Numbered from the stretch's first letter, positions 1-7,604 are shown. The stretch is 32,327 bases of DNA from Streptomyces capoamus (GCF_014654935.1 NZ_BNBF01000017.1:78405-110731); one strand, 5' to 3'. The notes: generated from the letters alone by a model not told the origin. Program-made: numbers and translations.

Positions 1-269
1 CCGGGCCAGTTCTGCACCCAGAGTCCTTCGTGGACTATGCGGGTGAGCTGCTCCACGAACTCGTCCCGGGCCTGCTCGCTGACGTGCTCTTTGGATGCGA
101 GCCAGACGAACTCGCCTTCCTGTTCCACTCCGATGACAGCTCGGCCCCCCGGCAGGCTGTCCACCAACTCCATCCGGAACTCGGCTTTTGGAGTTCCTTG
201 GTTCCCCCGCGACTGCTCCTGGTCGTTGGCCTCGCCGCCGTGCGGCTGCACGCCGCCTTCGTCCGCCAC
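1..269 (-). CDS. Partial conserved hypothetical protein (3' end outside window)
   Basis: I do not recognise the family. The leftward frame begins at a GTG at 269-267 preceded by GGGAGG (281-276) with six bases between, and stays open to the left edge, giving about 89 residues without a stop. The product is acidic and soluble, with an N-terminal Gly/Gln/Asn-rich stretch followed by a segment reading like a small folded domain (FRMELVDSLPGG, then IGVEQEGEFVWLAS). No membrane segment or catalytic motif is visible. It lies beside the repressor gene on the same strand, with a palindrome upstream at 299-316. The missing C-terminus prevents a better call. Confidence 0.6.
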   Translation of the reverse strand, partial: MADEGGVQPHGGEANDQEQSRGNQGTPKAEFRMELVDSLPGGRAVIGVEQEGEFVWLASKEHVSEQARDEFVEQLTRIVHEGLWVQNWP

Positions 270-298
270 CGCATGCCTCCCAGGTACAAGCGCACACT

Positions 299-316
299 CG
301 TTCGTAAGTTCGAACG
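299..316. promoter_or_regulatory. Palindrome upstream of the leftmost gene (candidate operator)
   Basis: CGTTCG at 299-304 and CGAACG at 311-316 form perfect 6-bp inverted arms around a 6-bp spacer, about 30 bases upstream of the GTG start of the leftward gene ending at base 1. The position suits an operator or promoter element. It is not a canonical actinobacterial SOS box: the half-sites are in the opposite order and the spacing differs. Which protein binds is unknown. Confidence 0.4.
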
Positions 317-417
317 GTTGTGCAGATTGATCCGTTGCGCCCCCCAGGCGGATCACCGACTGTGCCATACCGATCAGCCTGTGACCAGAGTGAACCGCTC
401 AGTAGTGGAAAGCTGCA

Positions 418-846
418 CTATTCGTCCGTCTTGCCCCGCGCCGGACCATCACCCTTCGTGCGCCTCCGGGCAAAGCTTTCGGCGATGTCGGCCAGCTGCC
501 TGCGCTCTTCCTCTGTCATCTCCTCGATGTGCGCGGCGAGCACCCGGGTCGTACGGTCCTGGCTCCAGACGAATGACTCCAGGTCGAGGTATTGGGCGGC
601 AGCCGCCTCCTGCAGTACGCGCAGCGGCAGGGACAGGCCGGCGGCGAGGGCGCGCAGGACGGCGGCCGGCGGGGCGTCAGTGCTCTCGCCGCGCTCGACC
701 TTGCTGATCCATCCGAACCGGGCTTGGGTTCCGGTCTCGGGGTCGAGAGACTGATCCGCCAGCCGCCGGACACTCAGGCCCAGTTCAGCTCGCCGCTGTC
801 GTACGAGGTCGGCGAAGTCGGTCCGCTGCTCAGTCATGGCGTGCAT
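418..846 (-). CDS. XRE-family HTH transcriptional repressor (candidate phage immunity repressor)
   Basis: A 142-residue protein with an N-terminal XRE/Cro-C1 helix-turn-helix at about residues 12-60 (FADLVRQRRAELGLSVRRLA, then WISKVERGE), followed by a helical C-terminal region. It has no S24 peptidase domain, so RecA-driven self-cleavage is not expected. The ATG at 846 has GAGGG a few bases upstream; an internal ATG at 837 is an alternative start. It diverges from the regulator at 1103 across a region carrying four TGTCTACG/GTCTACGG sites, the usual layout of a lysis-lysogeny switch. Assignment as the immunity repressor is inferred from HTH family and position. Confidence 0.8.
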   Translation of the reverse strand: MHAMTEQRTDFADLVRQRRAELGLSVRRLADQSLDPETGTQARFGWISKVERGESTDAPPAAVLRALAAGLSLPLRVLQEAAAAQYLDLESFVWSQDRTTRVLAAHIEEMTEEERRQLADIAESFARRRTKGDGPARGKTDE

Positions 847-964
847 TCTGCCCTCTCAGTCCCGCGTGTGACGCCAGTTGTCTACGTTAAACCTTCTGAT
901 CAACGGACAATTGCCAGGTCAGCCCGTACAACCGTTTATGCCTAGGCACAGAGTGTCTACGTAA

Positions 965-995
965 GCACCCCGTGCGCGCCATACACACGGGGTGC
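965..995. promoter_or_regulatory. 10-bp perfect inverted repeat in the switch region
   Basis: GCACCCCGTG (965-974) and CACGGGGTGC (986-995) are perfect inverted arms with an 11-base spacer. The element lies between the divergent regulators, next to one TGTCTACG site (954-961) and just before a TTGACT that could serve as a -35 (997-1002). No T-tract follows. It could be a second operator, different in sequence from the GTCTAC palindrome, or a transcript hairpin. Confidence 0.5.
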
Positions 996-1024
996 GTTGA
1001 CTGGATCTGACTGCCTGTGCGTTT

Positions 1025-1045
1025 CCGTAGACAAGCTGTCTACGG
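1025..1045. promoter_or_regulatory. Perfect palindromic operator of the divergent switch
   Basis: CCGTAGACA (1025-1033) and TGTCTACGG (1037-1045) are perfect 9-bp arms around AGC. Single half-sites occur at 879-886 (TGTCTACG), 954-961 (TGTCTACG) and about 1084-1092 (CGTCTACGG), the last touching the ribosome binding site of the 1103 gene. A possible -10 TACTGT (1051-1056) lies just downstream, so occupancy would block the rightward promoter. The likeliest ligands are the XRE protein at 418-846, the one at 1103-1396, or both; which one binds cannot be told from sequence. Confidence 0.75.
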
Positions 1046-1102
1046 GTGTGTACTGTCGTTCTTGTTCACGGAAACGCACAATCCGTCTACGGAGGTGAAC
1101 AC

Positions 1103-1396
1103 GTGCGTCCGCAGCAGAACCCCATGGTCCTGGTGGACCCTGACCTCCTCGTCAGGCTCATGAAGCGCACCGGCGACGGCCGCGAGGTGACAGTCCGCGA
1201 CCTCGCAGACGCAGCCGGATGCCACCACAGCAAGATCGGCCACCTGCGCTCCGGCGAGCGCCGCACCGCCACCCACGACGAGGCGACGGCAATTGCCAGA
1301 CGGCTGGGAGTCGACCTTCTGGTCCTCTGGGAGCACACCGGCCGCACCGTCGAGGCCCCGGCCGAGCCCCCGCACATCGCCGCGGTGCCCGCATGA
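1103..1396 (+). CDS. Small XRE-like HTH regulator (Cro-like position)
   Basis: A 97-residue protein starting at GTG 1103, chosen because GGAGGT (1091-1096) sits six bases upstream; the longer frame upstream has no comparable site. An HTH is visible at about residues 26-70 (VTVRDLADAAGCHHSKIGHL, then THDEATAIARRLGV), followed by a short Pro/Ala-rich tail. It is the first gene of the long rightward operon, diverges from the repressor at 418-846, and its leader carries the palindromic operator. Position argues for a Cro-like or early-operon regulator, though only the HTH is directly seen. Its stop overlaps the next start (ATGA). Confidence 0.75.
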   Translation: MRPQQNPMVLVDPDLLVRLMKRTGDGREVTVRDLADAAGCHHSKIGHLRSGERRTATHDEATAIARRLGVDLLVLWEHTGRTVEAPAEPPHIAAVPA

Positions 1397-1662
1397 CCCG
1401 CCGCCTCACCTACCCCGAGGCCGCCGCCGAACTGCCCGGTGTCAGCGAATCGTGGCTGCGCAAGAACATCAAGAAGCTGCCGCACACCAAGATCGGCCGC
1501 GTCGTGTACTTCACCGACTCGGACATCGAGCGGATCGACGCCCTGTTCCACCACGAGCCGACGACCGGCCCTCTGGCCGCCGTTCCGGCCGGCGCCTCCA
1601 CCGGCCCCCACCCGCTGGGGCACCTGGTGCCACTGCCGTCCCGCCGCTCCGCGCGGGGCTGA
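1393..1662 (+). CDS. Excisionase-family / AlpA-like DNA-binding protein
   Basis: An 89-residue protein with an N-terminal MerR-like winged HTH of the excisionase type: YPEAAAELPGVSESWLRKNI, then a wing containing KIGRVVYFTDSDIERID. The Pro-rich tail looks disordered. Its ATG overlaps the stop of the preceding regulator by four bases, so the two should be co-translated. Family members bind DNA as transcription factors or as recombination directionality factors for tyrosine integrases. A serine-integrase-type RDF is present at 5199-6335, so a regulatory role may be more likely here than excision. Confidence 0.7.
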   Translation: MTRRLTYPEAAAELPGVSESWLRKNIKKLPHTKIGRVVYFTDSDIERIDALFHHEPTTGPLAAVPAGASTGPHPLGHLVPLPSRRSARG

Positions 1663-1753
1663 ACCACCCCTGAAACGCCGAAGGGCCGCCCGCTTTGACC
1701 GGCCTGGCGACCCCCGATCGGCGAGCCCCTACCAGAAGGAAGAGAGGCCCTCG

Positions 1754-2122
1754 ATGGCCACATCATCTCAGACCCCAACCAGCTTCCGCGCCCGGCAGGA
1801 CGCCCGGGAACGCAACGAGCACTCGTACCAGACGACGTGCGTGGTGCAGGAGCTGCCGCAGTCGACGCACATCGCGGTGCAGGCGACCGAGTCGGCGGTC
1901 CTGGTGACGGCGACGAACATCGACGTGCTGGCCGAGTGGCTGCACGTGATGCACGGCACGGTGACGCGGACGGATCTGCCGTCGGGTCAGACGGCGTGGA
2001 CGCTGCGGACGCAGACGTGGACGGACTCGCCGGCGTTCCCGCCAGTGCCGGTCTTCGTCACGGTGGTTCTGCCGTCGGACGAGCCGGTGATGCACGAGAT
2101 CGCCGAGGCGGTGGCCGCATGA
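1754..2122 (+). CDS. Hypothetical protein of the early operon
   Basis: I do not recognise the family. The 122-residue product starts at ATG 1754 with the purine-rich AAGGAAGAGAGG upstream. After a charged N-terminus it has alternating beta-like stretches (HIAVQATESAVLVTATNIDVLAEW, shown here only as the region about residues 37-60, and FVTVVLPSD near residue 105) and no membrane segment or cysteines. About 90 bases separate it from the upstream excisionase-like gene, the largest gap in this part of the operon, so an internal promoter is possible. Its stop overlaps the next ATG. Confidence 0.65.
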   Translation: MATSSQTPTSFRARQDARERNEHSYQTTCVVQELPQSTHIAVQATESAVLVTATNIDVLAEWLHVMHGTVTRTDLPSGQTAWTLRTQTWTDSPAFPPVPVFVTVVLPSDEPVMHEIAEAVAA

Positions 2123-2787
2123 GCGAGACGCCGATGGTCCCCCAGAGGCGGCAGCCCCGCTCGATGCTCGACCTCGCCCGGAACGCGCTCAACGCCCGGA
2201 TGAGCAAGGACGATCTGCGCCTCGTCCTGGAGAACGTCGTCACCTACGCCTCCGAGCTGGAGCGGCAGCGCAACGCCTTCCGTGACCAGAGGAACAACGT
2301 CTTCGCGAAGAACGAGCATCTGCTCGCAGAGGTGCAGGAGTCGGACCAGGCGCGGCTCTTGGCGGAGAACGAGACCCGCACCGTGAAGCGGGAGTTCGCC
2401 GAGGCTGCGGCCACGGTGGCTCGGCTGGTGCAGGAGCGCGGCGACCGGATGAAGGTTGAGAACGCGCTCCGCGACGAGGTGGAAGACCTGCGGGCCCGGG
2501 TCGCCGAGCTGTTGGCGGAGCGGCACTCGACGAATGAGTCGCTGTCCGACGCTGCCGAGACGCTGCGCGTGCAGCGGGACCGGATCGCCGCGTTGGAGGG
2601 GCAGCTGGCCGGCAGGGACCGGCCGGTGGACGAGGACCCGATCGCGTACACGCTGACCCCGGAGGCCGAGGCGTCGGCGGGTCGCCTGTCACAGATGCTC
2701 GCGCCGGCCGTCGAGGGCGAGCACTACGCGTCGGTGCACCACGGCTACCGGCTCGGCCGGGACCTGCCGCAGACGGGCGGTGCTTGA
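2119..2787 (+). CDS. Coiled-coil protein of unknown function
   Basis: The 222-residue product is dominated by a long charged helix, about residues 45-175, rich in Glu, Arg, Leu and Ala with heptad character (ELERQRNAFRDQRN, LLAENETRTVKREFAEAAA, DEVEDLRARVAELLAER), strongly suggesting a coiled coil. The C-terminal about 45 residues (DPIAYTLTPEAEASAG and onward) look globular. No enzymatic motif is visible. It overlaps both neighbours (ATGA upstream, TGATG downstream), placing it firmly in the operon. A scaffolding or dimerisation role is only a guess. Confidence 0.7.
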   Translation: MSETPMVPQRRQPRSMLDLARNALNARMSKDDLRLVLENVVTYASELERQRNAFRDQRNNVFAKNEHLLAEVQESDQARLLAENETRTVKREFAEAAATVARLVQERGDRMKVENALRDEVEDLRARVAELLAERHSTNESLSDAAETLRVQRDRIAALEGQLAGRDRPVDEDPIAYTLTPEAEASAGRLSQMLAPAVEGEHYASVHHGYRLGRDLPQTGGA

Positions 2788-3044
2788 TGGCCGCCACCGT
2801 CGCGGACTGGGCCGCATGCCTGTCGATCGGTATCAGCGCGAGCGCCGCCGTCTCCCTGCCAGTCCTGCTGTGGGCCGACGCCGACTACCTCCTCGTCAAG
2901 GACTGGCAGGCCGTGGGGGACCGCGTGCTGGTCGAGGCGACGAACCTGCGGCACACCGCCCAGGACGCCGGCCGCGCGGCCGCGGTGTCGGTCGCCGCAC
3001 TGCTCCTGATCCTCTCCGCTCCCACCCCGGAGGCGACCCGATGA
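2787..3044 (+). CDS. Small membrane protein, two predicted TM helices
   Basis: An 85-residue protein. ATG 2787 shares one base with the upstream stop, and the stop overlaps the next ATG. Hydrophobic segments are seen at about residues 7-27 (WAACLSIGISASAAVSLPVL) and 64-80 (AAAVSVAALLLILSA), with a charged middle loop. The family is unknown. Small paired-helix membrane proteins of this kind are frequent in actinophage early operons, but no function can be assigned. Confidence 0.65.
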   Translation: MAATVADWAACLSIGISASAAVSLPVLLWADADYLLVKDWQAVGDRVLVEATNLRHTAQDAGRAAAVSVAALLLILSAPTPEATR

Positions 3045-3409
3045 ACTCGAAGAAGCCCGGCCTGTCGTTCACCCTCGGCGCGAACCACCTGCACGGCGTG
3101 CTCCGCGTCGACCAGATCCGCAACGACACCCTCGTTCAGCTCGTGCAGCACTGGGCCGAGCCGAAGGACCGCGACGCGATCATCGACGCGCTCGACGAGC
3201 TGGCCGACGTGGTCCGCGGGCCGCGCGCCGAGGGCGAGTTGGATGCGGCGCTGCTGCAGGTCGAGGACACCTGCGGGATGGACACCGCGCAGGTCGAGGT
3301 GTCGATCGTGGACTCGCGTCGGCTGCTGGCCGAGTTCACCGAGGTGGTCCGTCGCTTGTCGCGGTTCAACCCGAAGCAGCTGCTGCCGGGTCAGCGAGGT
3401 GCCGCATGA
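3041..3409 (+). CDS. Hypothetical protein of the early operon
   Basis: A 122-residue, mostly helical soluble protein I do not recognise. It has an N-terminal beta-like stretch (LSFTLGANHLHGVL), acidic helices (RDAIIDALDELADVV) and a basic C-terminus ending RFNPKQLLPGQRGAA. There is one cysteine and no obvious catalytic pattern. Both ends overlap neighbouring genes by four bases (ATGA), so expression is coupled to the operon. Confidence 0.65.
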   Translation: MNSKKPGLSFTLGANHLHGVLRVDQIRNDTLVQLVQHWAEPKDRDAIIDALDELADVVRGPRAEGELDAALLQVEDTCGMDTAQVEVSIVDSRRLLAEFTEVVRRLSRFNPKQLLPGQRGAA

Positions 3410-3831
3410 GCCCGCGTGACAAGACCGAAGCCAGCCTCTACGAGGCCATCGACGAGTTCAACCGGACCGCCTGCTGGCCGGTACTGCAGTACGCGCAGAA
3501 CCGCCAGTACCTCGCCGAGCATCTGGCGAACGCCATGGTGCCCTCGTGGCTGCGTGAGCGGAAGGCGGAGACGGCGGGCGAGGAGATCGCCTACGTGCTG
3601 CTGATGTTCGGCCTGTTCCCGAACGACTGGTTGGACGCTCACCGTGCCGAGGTGCTGAGCGAGGCCGCTGCGGTGGCCGACGCCTACGCCGAGCGGGCGA
3701 CGGACCGCCTGATTGCGCTCGCGCTGCGCACTGTGGCGAGCGAGCAACGGGGTCTGGCCAAGGCGCAGAACAGCAAGGCGAGGCCCGCGGCGGAATGCTT
3801 CAAGGTCGCTGAGGGCGGTGAGGCGCAGTGA
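3406..3831 (+). CDS. Hypothetical protein of the early operon
   Basis: A 141-residue, largely alpha-helical protein without recognised domains. Aromatic-rich segments (FNRTACWPVLQYAQNRQYLAEHLAN; about residues 19-43) and VLLMFGLFPNDWLDAH near residues 64-79 suggest a compact helical bundle. The C-terminal helix is Ala/Arg-rich. It is coupled to both neighbours by ATGA/GTGA overlaps. No function can be assigned from sequence. Confidence 0.65.
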   Translation: MSPRDKTEASLYEAIDEFNRTACWPVLQYAQNRQYLAEHLANAMVPSWLRERKAETAGEEIAYVLLMFGLFPNDWLDAHRAEVLSEAAAVADAYAERATDRLIALALRTVASEQRGLAKAQNSKARPAAECFKVAEGGEAQ

Positions 3832-4028
3832 ACTTCCGCACCTTCACCGCCTGCCTGGCCATCGCAGGCATCAGCGGCATCGCCACTCTCGCCGCCGCGC
3901 TCGTCTCGCTGCTGGTGGCCGACCCGGTCACCGCGCGTCTGCTGTGGGTGGCAACCGCGATGACGGTTGCGGTCGGCGGCGGGTCCCTGGTGGCCAGTCG
4001 TCCGGGCCGGACGGAGGGGCGCCGATGA
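3828..4028 (+). CDS. Small membrane protein, two TM helices
   Basis: A 66-residue product starting at GTG 3828, which overlaps the upstream TGA. Hydrophobic segments lie at about residues 5-30 (FTACLAIAGISGIATLAAAL, continuing to VSLLVA) and 37-56 (RLLWVATAMTVAVGGGSLVA), followed by a short basic tail (SRPGRTEGRR) expected on the cytoplasmic face. It resembles the membrane protein at 2787-3044 in size and architecture, though not clearly in sequence. Confidence 0.6.
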   Translation: MNFRTFTACLAIAGISGIATLAAALVSLLVADPVTARLLWVATAMTVAVGGGSLVASRPGRTEGRR

Positions 4029-4264
4029 GCAGTGGCTCCCACGAGGACCGGCTCGCTGAGCTCCTCGACACGATCCGTTCGCGCGGCGGCCGTTGGCCGG
4101 CTGGTCGGGTGCAGCGCATGCGCCGTCGGTCCGGCGGCCCTGTGCAGCGGGGGACGGCCCGCCGGGATCTGGCGGAGTTGGCGCGGCGGGGCGAGCTGAT
4201 CGCGCATGGCCCGGAGGACGGCCGGTTCTACACGCTCAACACCAGGAAGGACGGCGCCCGATGA
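4025..4264 (+). CDS. Small winged-helix-like DNA-binding protein
   Basis: A 79-residue basic protein with an arrangement typical of a winged helix: RLAELLDTIRSRGGRWPAGR, then TARRDLAELARRGELIAH and a wing-like end GRFYTLN. The TARRDLAEL segment is the probable recognition helix, as in DeoR-like or replication-associated winged helices. It sits directly upstream of the PD-(D/E)XK nuclease with a 4-bp overlap. A role in transcription or recombination is inference only. Confidence 0.6.
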   Translation: MSSGSHEDRLAELLDTIRSRGGRWPAGRVQRMRRRSGGPVQRGTARRDLAELARRGELIAHGPEDGRFYTLNTRKDGAR

Positions 4265-5199
4265 CAACCGCCGCGCAGGCCGGGGCGAACGCTGCCCCGG
4301 CCGCCGGCCGCCGCTCCCGCACCGAGCAGGAGCCGACCGGCACCGACCGCATCCCCCAGCCCTCCCAAGGCTGGTACCGCGTCAAGGGCACCAACCTCAA
4401 GCTCCGCCGCGTCACCACCATCCTCGAACAGGGCTGCTCCAAGGGCGACGCCCTCACCTTCTGGGCCGGCAACATCACCGCCGAAACGGCCATGAACAAC
4501 CTGCCGTACCTGGTGAGCTCCTCCCTCTACCCGGACCAGCGCACCGAGGCCTACGACTGGCTGCGCCGCGCCCACATCCGGAAGAAGGACGAGCGCGCCG
4601 ACATCGGCACCGCCGTGCACCGGCTCGTCGAGGCCCATGTCCTCGGCACCCCGATGCCCGCCGAGCTGCTCAGCGACCCCGAGCTGGCCCCCTTCCTCGA
4701 CCACTTCCTCCGCTTCGTCGAGGAGTGGCAGGTCGAGTTCGAGGCCTCCGAGATGGTCGTCGGCAACGAGGCCGAGGGCTACGCCGGGACGCTCGACTAC
4801 CTGCTGCGCTCCCCCCTCATCGCCGCCGCGCTGTCCGCGTACTTCGACACCGAGGTCCCGTCGGGCGCCGTGTTCGTCGGCGACACCAAGACCGGCGGCG
4901 AGCTCGACGTGAAGGGCGTGTACCCGGAGGCCGCTCTGCAGATGGCCGCGTACCGCAAGGCCCGGGTCGCCTGGCTGCGCGATGGGACGAAGGTGCCGAT
5001 GCCCGACACGTTCTGGGCCGGGGTCGTCCTGCACCTGAGGCCCGAGGGCTACCGGCTCATCCCCGCGGTCGCCGACGACGCCGTGTTCGAGGCGTTCCTG
5101 ACCGTCAAGCGGAACGCCGAGTGGACGTCCGGCCTGTCCAAGCAGGTCATCCGTCCCGCTCTCACCCTCCCCACCCGCACTGAAGAGAGGGCTGCCTGA
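4261..5199 (+). CDS. PD-(D/E)XK nuclease (Cas4/RecB-like exonuclease family)
   Basis: A 312-residue nuclease of the phage RecB/Cas4-like superfamily. The core motifs are visible in order: IGTAVH near residue 120, GTLDY with Asp179, GDTKTG with Asp208 and Lys210, and the helix QMAAYRKA with Gln227 and Tyr231 (motif QxxxY). These residues bind metal and cleave DNA in the family. There is no obvious four-cysteine iron-sulfur site as in Cas4. It likely processes DNA ends in phage recombination. No RecT/Bet annealing protein is seen beside it; the next gene is the recombination directionality factor. Confidence 0.85.
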   Translation: MTTAAQAGANAAPAAGRRSRTEQEPTGTDRIPQPSQGWYRVKGTNLKLRRVTTILEQGCSKGDALTFWAGNITAETAMNNLPYLVSSSLYPDQRTEAYDWLRRAHIRKKDERADIGTAVHRLVEAHVLGTPMPAELLSDPELAPFLDHFLRFVEEWQVEFEASEMVVGNEAEGYAGTLDYLLRSPLIAAALSAYFDTEVPSGAVFVGDTKTGGELDVKGVYPEAALQMAAYRKARVAWLRDGTKVPMPDTFWAGVVLHLRPEGYRLIPAVADDAVFEAFLTVKRNAEWTSGLSKQVIRPALTLPTRTEERAA

Positions 5200-6335
5200 T
5201 GCCCATCATCGATCTCCAGCGCCGCATGCGGCAGCTCGGTGAGATCCGCCTCGGCCACGTCGTCCCCACCGCCAACGGCAAGACGCGCCCGGCCAAGCTG
5301 GACAAGTTCCGCTTCACCTCCCCCTCCCGTGAGATCCTCACCGCGGTCGCCGAGCTGTACGGCGGCGAGGTGAAGCCCTGGACCCCGGCCAACGGCGGTC
5401 CGGCTGAGTTTGAGGTGTACTCCCAGGCCAACCGGCTGCCCGTCCTCATCCCGCCCCGGGACGCCGTCTCGCAGTGGTACGAGCTGTACGCCGGCTCGAA
5501 GTGCCAGCGCCGCTGCGACGGCGTCACCGAGCACAAGTCCGACCGGCCGTGCCTGTGCGACCCGGAGAACCGGGACTGCGCGATCACCACCCGCGTCAAC
5601 GTGATGCTGCGCGACGTCCCGGCGCTCGGCCAGTGGCTGCTCGTTTCGAAGGGCTACCACGCGGCCGTGACCCTGCCGCCCGCGGCCGAGCTGCTGGCGC
5701 AGGCCGGCGGGTACGTCGCTGGGTGGCTCGGGGTGGAAGAGAAGACGGCCATCGTCAAGGACAAGCCGGCTCGGTTCATGGTGCCGACGCTGGATGTGGA
5801 GATCACCCCGGCTGCGCTGATGGCCGGGCAGATCACCGGCGGCGCCCCGCAAGCGGTGGCCTCGGGCCCGGAGCGGGTGGCGATCACCTCGGGGCGGCCG
5901 GACTACGCGGCACTCGCCGCCGAGGCGAAGACCCCGGCCGAGGTGCGCGCGCTGTACGAGCAGGCCGTCGAGCGCGGCGAGATGGACAAGGCGCTCGCCG
6001 ACATGCTGACTGCCCGGGCCGCTGTGCTCGGCGCAGCGGTGAAGAAGCCGGACGAGGGACAGCCGGCCCCGGGCGGAAGCGCCGCTGAGCCGACGCCTTC
6101 GGCGCCGGTGAGCGCGCCGGACGCCGAGGGCGTGTACGAGGCTGAGCTGGTCGACCCGGCCGCCGCTCAAGACGTGTGGTTCCAGATCATCGCGGCCGCC
6201 GGCCCGCGCGGCATGACCACGGAACAAGTGGAGACCGCGTTCGCTCAACGGCACGGAGGGCTGCACCCGTCGTCCGCAAGCGTCGGCCAGTTGGAGGCGT
6301 TCCTCGCCGCACTGAAGGCGGGTGACGTGCAGTGA
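5199..6335 (+). CDS. Recombination directionality factor, phiC31 gp3-like
   Basis: The 378-residue product matches my memory of the Gp3-like RDF family found in phiC31-type Streptomyces phages, which switches a large serine integrase from integration to excision. Supporting features: the N-terminal signature DLQRRMRQLGEIRLG, the basic KTRPAKLDKFRFTSPSRE stretch, SQWYELYAGSKCQRRCDGVT, and a cysteine cluster (Cys102, 106, 118, 120, 127) likely to bind zinc. It is longer than phiC31 gp3 (about 244 residues) by an Ala-rich, helical C-terminal extension ending in a small helical domain. No integrase gene is in the window, implying one outside it. Confidence 0.8.
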   Translation: MPIIDLQRRMRQLGEIRLGHVVPTANGKTRPAKLDKFRFTSPSREILTAVAELYGGEVKPWTPANGGPAEFEVYSQANRLPVLIPPRDAVSQWYELYAGSKCQRRCDGVTEHKSDRPCLCDPENRDCAITTRVNVMLRDVPALGQWLLVSKGYHAAVTLPPAAELLAQAGGYVAGWLGVEEKTAIVKDKPARFMVPTLDVEITPAALMAGQITGGAPQAVASGPERVAITSGRPDYAALAAEAKTPAEVRALYEQAVERGEMDKALADMLTARAAVLGAAVKKPDEGQPAPGGSAAEPTPSAPVSAPDAEGVYEAELVDPAAAQDVWFQIIAAAGPRGMTTEQVETAFAQRHGGLHPSSASVGQLEAFLAALKAGDVQ

Positions 6336-7066
6336 CCTGGTTCACCGGCCGCCTGTGCGGCTTCGACCTGGAGACCACCGGCGTCGATGTTGAGAAGGAC
6401 CGCATCGTCACCGCCTGCATCGTCCAGTGCGGCGGCAGCCAGCCCACCGCATCATCGACGTGGCTGTCGGACGTGGGCGGCATGGAGATCCCCGAGGCCG
6501 CCGCGAAGGTCCATGGGGTCACTACCGAGAAGGCCCGGGCCGAGGGCTACCCCGCTGCCAACGTGGTGCAGGACCTGGTGACCGCGCTGGTGCAGGTTGT
6601 CACGCACGGCATCCCGATCGTGGCCATGAACGCCTCCTTCGACCTGACCATCCTCGACCGCGAGGCCCGCCGGCACGGCATCGCTCCTCTCACGGACGTC
6701 GTCGGCGACGACCTGCGGGTGGTCGACCCCCGTGTCCTGGACAAGCAGGTCGACCAGCGACGCAAGGGCCAGCGCACGCTGACCGCCCTGTGCCAGCACT
6801 ACCAGGTTCCGCTGGACGGCGCGCACTCCGCGGACGCGGATGCCATCGCCGCCTGCCGGGTCGCGTGGCGTCTCGGTTCGACGGTGCCGCAGCTCGGTGC
6901 GATGAGTATCGATGACCTGCACCAGGCCCAGATCAAGTGGGCCGAGGAGCAGGGCCGTTCGTTGGCCGCGTACTTCCGGCGTACTCCCGGCAAGGAGTCG
7001 TGGGCGGACGGCGTGCGTACCGAGTGGCCGCTGATCCCGGCGCAGCGCGGGGGTGAGCAGTCATGA
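6332..7066 (+). CDS. DnaQ-like DEDDh 3'-5' exonuclease
   Basis: A 244-residue exonuclease of the DNA polymerase III epsilon superfamily. Exo I is FDLETTG (Asp12, Glu14), Exo II NASFDLTILD (Asp104), and Exo III HSADADA (His165, Asp168), so all DEDDh catalytic residues are present. It should hydrolyse single-stranded 3' ends with two metal ions. GTG 6332 overlaps the upstream stop. The last about 50 residues (HQAQIKWAEEQGRSLAAYFRR onward) are an extension seen in many phage-encoded DnaQ homologues. No DNA polymerase is encoded in the window, so it may assist the host enzyme or act in recombination. Confidence 0.9.
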   Translation: MTWFTGRLCGFDLETTGVDVEKDRIVTACIVQCGGSQPTASSTWLSDVGGMEIPEAAAKVHGVTTEKARAEGYPAANVVQDLVTALVQVVTHGIPIVAMNASFDLTILDREARRHGIAPLTDVVGDDLRVVDPRVLDKQVDQRRKGQRTLTALCQHYQVPLDGAHSADADAIAACRVAWRLGSTVPQLGAMSIDDLHQAQIKWAEEQGRSLAAYFRRTPGKESWADGVRTEWPLIPAQRGGEQS

Positions 7067-7374
7067 GGTGGCCGTTCGTCCGCACCGCCGACTACGAGAA
7101 GGCCGTCGGCACCAGCGAGTACGCGCTCGACCAGCTCGCCGCGACCCGCATCGTCAACGACTGCCTCACCGACGCCAACCTGGCCGTCGCCCGCCGTCTC
7201 ACCCGCGCGCTCCGCGCCTGCGCCCGCTACCGGAAGGCGCTCGCCGCCGAGCAGCGCCGCGCCGACCAGCTCCAGCGCCGCCTCGACAACGCCGTCGGCC
7301 TCAACATCACCGCCGTCGCCCACGGCGAGACCTGGCAAGAACGCCGCGAACAGAAGATGAGGTACGACAAGTGA
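7063..7374 (+). CDS. Hypothetical protein, basic helical
   Basis: A 103-residue protein of unknown family, predominantly helical and Arg/Ala-rich (LAVARRLTRALRACARYRKA, then EQRRADQLQRRLDNAVG), suggestive of a short coiled coil or nucleic-acid contact. No catalytic or zinc-binding motif is visible. It is coupled upstream (ATGA) and downstream (GTGA) within the operon. Confidence 0.6.
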   Translation: MRWPFVRTADYEKAVGTSEYALDQLAATRIVNDCLTDANLAVARRLTRALRACARYRKALAAEQRRADQLQRRLDNAVGLNITAVAHGETWQERREQKMRYDK

Positions 7375-7604
7375 TCACCGATCTCGTTCGCCGCCTGCCA
7401 CGCCCGCTGCGCGCCCCGCTCCGCTTGGCCGGCGTGCACACCGGTAAGCACCGCGGTCCGCGCGCCGTGCCGGGCGCCATCGTCACCACCGAGTTCGTCA
7501 CCTGCAACCCGTGCGGCGGCGTCGAGACCGCGGCCACCCGCCACGGCACCGTGCTGCGCTGCGCGGAGGGCCACGAGCAGGCCGGGACGGGGGCCGGATC
7601 GTGA
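7371..7604 (+). CDS. Small CxxC protein
   Basis: A 77-residue product from GTG 7371, which overlaps the upstream TGA. After a basic N-terminus (LVRRLPRPLRAPLRLAG) the C-terminal half contains CNPCGG and LRCAEGHE, a Cys/His arrangement suggesting a small zinc ribbon, with one ligand pair incomplete. Function unknown. Confidence 0.55.
   Translation: MITDLVRRLPRPLRAPLRLAGVHTGKHRGPRAVPGAIVTTEFVTCNPCGGVETAATRHGTVLRCAEGHEQAGTGAGS

Noticed and set aside
299..316. SOS box upstream of the leftmost gene
   Set aside because: The half-sites are CGTTCG-N6-CGAACG, the reverse order and a different spacing from CGAAC-N4-GTTCG, so LexA binding is not expected.
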